From Agroathelia rolfsii (Eukaryota > Basidiomycota > Agaricomycetes > Amylocorticiales > Amylocorticiaceae), in NCBI GenBank assembly GCA_018343915.1, contig JABRWF010000006.1, positions 1,798,001-1,862,000 of the forward strand: a stretch of 64,000 nucleotides of DNA, given 5' to 3'. The position numbers and the translations under genes were made by a program. Each line of letters begins with the position of its first letter. The first letter of the stretch is position 1. Shown in pieces: positions 61,737-64,000 of this stretch. The notes beneath the pieces are model-generated. The model had not been told where the DNA came from. It made no database searches and was given only the letters and a program-made list of their open reading frames with translations.

Positions 61737-62514
61737 TATCACGGAATATTTTGCTGACATTGACAAGCCCAGCCTGATGGTACTATTCATGCAAATCGGC
61801 CTGAGCAGAATATATCTATGGCCTTTACCAGTGTGTTTTCTGATCGCTTATATTGGTCTTCTTTCACTAGCAAGTCCTATAAAGGCACTGCCGTTCATCC
61901 TTGTTGCATCATCGACAATAGCTTAGAATATTCGACTTTTATCTTATATTTTCAATTGATGGAGTCTATGTTGTTTTATATAAGCATATGTCGAGACCAT
62001 AAGGGGATTATACACTGATATCACCATCCCCATCTGTATAATGTAAAAGCTCAGAGTAGCTGATGATATTTTGTCAATTATAGTGCTAATAAGTTTAGTC
62101 TTTTTTTATACAGCTAATCTGAGTTCTGAACCGTAGCATTCTATCTAACTTATCAGTGCCTCGTACCGAAGGGATCCTACTCCAATAGAGAGGAGCGCAT
62201 CCAGTCTTTACATCATCCATGTCTGAGAAACCAAAACAGTGGCTCTTCATATAGCAGAGGCAGTTTCTCTGCCCCCAGTTCTCAACTCACAGCGGAGTTA
62301 GCTAATTTGAGGTGCGAAATGGAGAGGTTGCAGGGCATGTCGTTCCACCAGCAAGGTCATGTGTGAGGAAGTTCCGGAAGGATTTTAAATAAGGGCTGAT
62401 GAATATTTGGTATGAGATTTTATACTTTGATAGTTGACACATTTTCACGCCGTCGTCGACCCCGTTCGAACAAATGATACAATTACGGAAGTAGAGAGAT
62501 AAATAGAGATGTCG
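61737..62514. other. Gene-poor region downstream of the SEN34 gene
   Basis: One stretch (about 62240-62365) reads SGSSYSRGSFSAPSSQLTAE followed by LANLRCEMERLQGM, a short coiled-coil-like run with a stop after it. It looks like a decayed gene end. Nothing else is supported. Confidence 0.35.
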
Positions 62515-63732
62515 TCACCCAAAGCCAGCCCATTCGATAGAGTAATAGCTGACTTGACCTGACTCGTCGTCCCAACCGCATAAAAGATGAGCCTTTTTCG
62601 TGGCTGTCCCCAGTCTGCCATGTGCGACAATCTCCATTGGTCGCAATGTTGATGTGGGCGAATCCAGTACGGTGGCTACAAAATGAGAGTGATATCGCAA
62701 AGGATCGCCTAAGTGAATAGCAAGATTAATTACGGGTATCAAGAGGAGGCATTTATAAATAAAATAAAAAATAAGAAAGATCTGCACGCACCTGGATAAA
62801 CAAGATAGTTCCCACCAAACTTAATACCGATGCCCATGAAATACCCTTTCTCCCACAGGTCACGGAACACCCCGCATAGGGCACGCTCGTGCAGAGATGT
62901 GGGATAGCTCCATACCCCTGCAGCGCGCGCATCTGTGATTGATTCGTACACGTGTCCCGAGGGACGGTACCATGTCAAGGTCTCATTTGAGGATGCAGGG
63001 ACCGTGATGGTGTGAGGTGGCAGCGCAATCGTGCTATGCGACTCGTTTGCCTTTTTAGATGTAGGGGTAGAATCTGAACCACCGACGCCGTCAGCTTCTA
63101 TTGTGGGTTCACCTAAAAGAGATGATGGCCCTTCTGGGGTGTCACTTGCTGCCGCTGCTGTCAGAGCCTCGGCGCGCTTCCTCTCTCGCTCCTTGCGCTT
63201 CCGCTGGGCCTCCTCTGATTGACTCTTATTCTTGTCGGAGTTTGCTAGTGCTTGTATCTTGGCTTCGCTGGCTGCTATTTGTTGACGGACGTCCTCAGCC
63301 TGGGCCCCTTCCCATGCCTGGAGCTCTTTTAGCGAGGGCGTTTGGTGTGCCGTTGGATCGTCGACGAGGACGGCGAATCCTATTTTAATTGCATCATATG
63401 TGTAAGATCTCTCAGAATTTTCGTGTGACGAAAGAAAGAAAGACCTTTTTCGACAAGTAAGACGACTTCTTCAGGCATCAGAATCAATGGAATGCCGAGA
63501 AAGGCATTCTGTTGTGATAGATGTGGTAAAGTGCCCGTTACGAGGCCACAGATATGATGTTGAGAACGCAAGACGGAGATGTCTGTGTATTTTTGTTGAG
63601 TTACGTTCGAGTCATTGCGCTCGCACCGAACAACGACAGTACCAGTTGTAGATGATGCGTACCATCGACGTCCCAGACATAGGCTTTCTGGTTAGATATG
63701 CGCAATTGAACGCGCTTATCCGGTTCGGTCAT
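62515..63732 (-). CDS. SEN34: tRNA-splicing endonuclease subunit SEN34
   Basis: This is a catalytic subunit of the tRNA-splicing endonuclease that cuts the 3' splice site of pre-tRNA introns. The ATG is at 63732-63730 (MTEPDKRVQLRISNQKAYVW, then DVDDISVLRSQHHICGLVTG) and the stop TGA at 62517-62515. The N-terminal domain has PLILMPEEVVLLVEKGFAVL. A Lys/Glu-rich linker follows (KSQSEEAQRKRKERERKRAE). The nuclease domain holds LWEKGYFMGIGIKFGGNYLV, YPGDPLRYHSHFVATV with the catalytic Tyr/His pair, and LGTATKKAHLLCGWDDESG with the catalytic Lys. All three catalytic positions are present. Four exons close in frame. The window also carries an intron-containing tRNA-Ser, the class of substrate this enzyme cuts. 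Confidence 0.93.
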
Positions 63733-64000
63733 TCGTGGTTTTCCAATTGGACTCTGTCCAATGACTCGATCTGGATAAGCTGACAATCGTATACCGGTGT
63801 TCAATGAGGTAATGGTACAGTTGCAAGGGCTTGTTTACGGTGTGGTTTGCTTCCGCTGCTCCAGTTTTTCAGTTTGCAAATTGATCACAGAACCACACCG
63901 TGGCTACACTACGCACGCGCAAGTTGTAACCACAACCCACTGAATCCATTATTAACAAGGTTTGAGGTTTGTCGTGAAATATTGCCGATGAGCCTACGCT
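63733..64000. other. Right edge, SEN34 upstream region
   Basis: This is the promoter side of SEN34. No feature is seen before the window ends. Confidence 0.5.

Overview
The window is nuclear DNA from a basidiomycete fungus, most likely an agaricomycete. Nearly every gene is broken by introns of about 50-65 bp with GTATGT/GTGAGT-type donors. Genes are dense, on both strands, and unrelated in function. The protein set fits: a linker histone H1, a fungal voltage-gated proton channel, Sso-type syntaxin, a PalI/SUR7 protein, a pyridoxal-reductase-type aldo/keto reductase and MARVEL-like membrane proteins. Genus cannot be called from sequence alone. Exon structures are hand-read; start and stop codons are given where a consistent splice model closes.

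Layout. 1-9 kb: 5' end of eIF2B-epsilon (-), an Ala/Glu/Pro-rich protein (-), a weak small gene (-), an intron-containing tRNA-Ser(CGA) (+), two tandem beta-hydroxyacid dehydrogenases (+) and a PalI-like protein (+). 9-18 kb: NOP2 rRNA methyltransferase (-), FUN14 protein (-), Hv1 proton channel (+) and two neighbouring MARVEL-like paralogues (-). 19-34 kb, all minus strand: PPP4R1-like HEAT protein, aspartate aminotransferase, AN1 zinc finger protein, Sso-type syntaxin, argininosuccinate lyase and an MCH1-like MFS transporter. 34-36.3 kb is a gene-free island with a 284 bp TA-flanked MITE, itself flanked by inverted relic fragments. 36-46 kb: a third four-TM protein (+), an IST1 domain apparently spliced in frame to a TBC domain (+), PIG-H (-), a GH5 glucanase (+) and a decayed copy of its 3' end. 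46-60 kb: cyclin (-), PAP2 lipid phosphatase (+), aldo/keto reductase (+), ribosomal protein eS21 (+), Gyp7-type RabGAP (+), EI24 protein (-) and histone H1 (-). 60-62.5 kb is a second gene-poor stretch with another short TIR element. 62.5-63.7 kb: tRNA-splicing endonuclease subunit SEN34 (-).

The genes are mostly housekeeping and do not form a cluster or pathway. Loose themes are translation and RNA processing (eIF2B, NOP2, eS21, tRNA-Ser with intron, SEN34) and membrane traffic (syntaxin, IST1-TBC, Gyp7). I found no convincing new multi-gene system. The best leads are the IST1-TBC fusion whose TBC part lacks both catalytic fingers, the Hv1 channel with Lys at the third S4 charge, the MITEs and their inverted relic frame, repeated microexons of 15-23 nt, and the donor-site shift in the second dehydrogenase copy.
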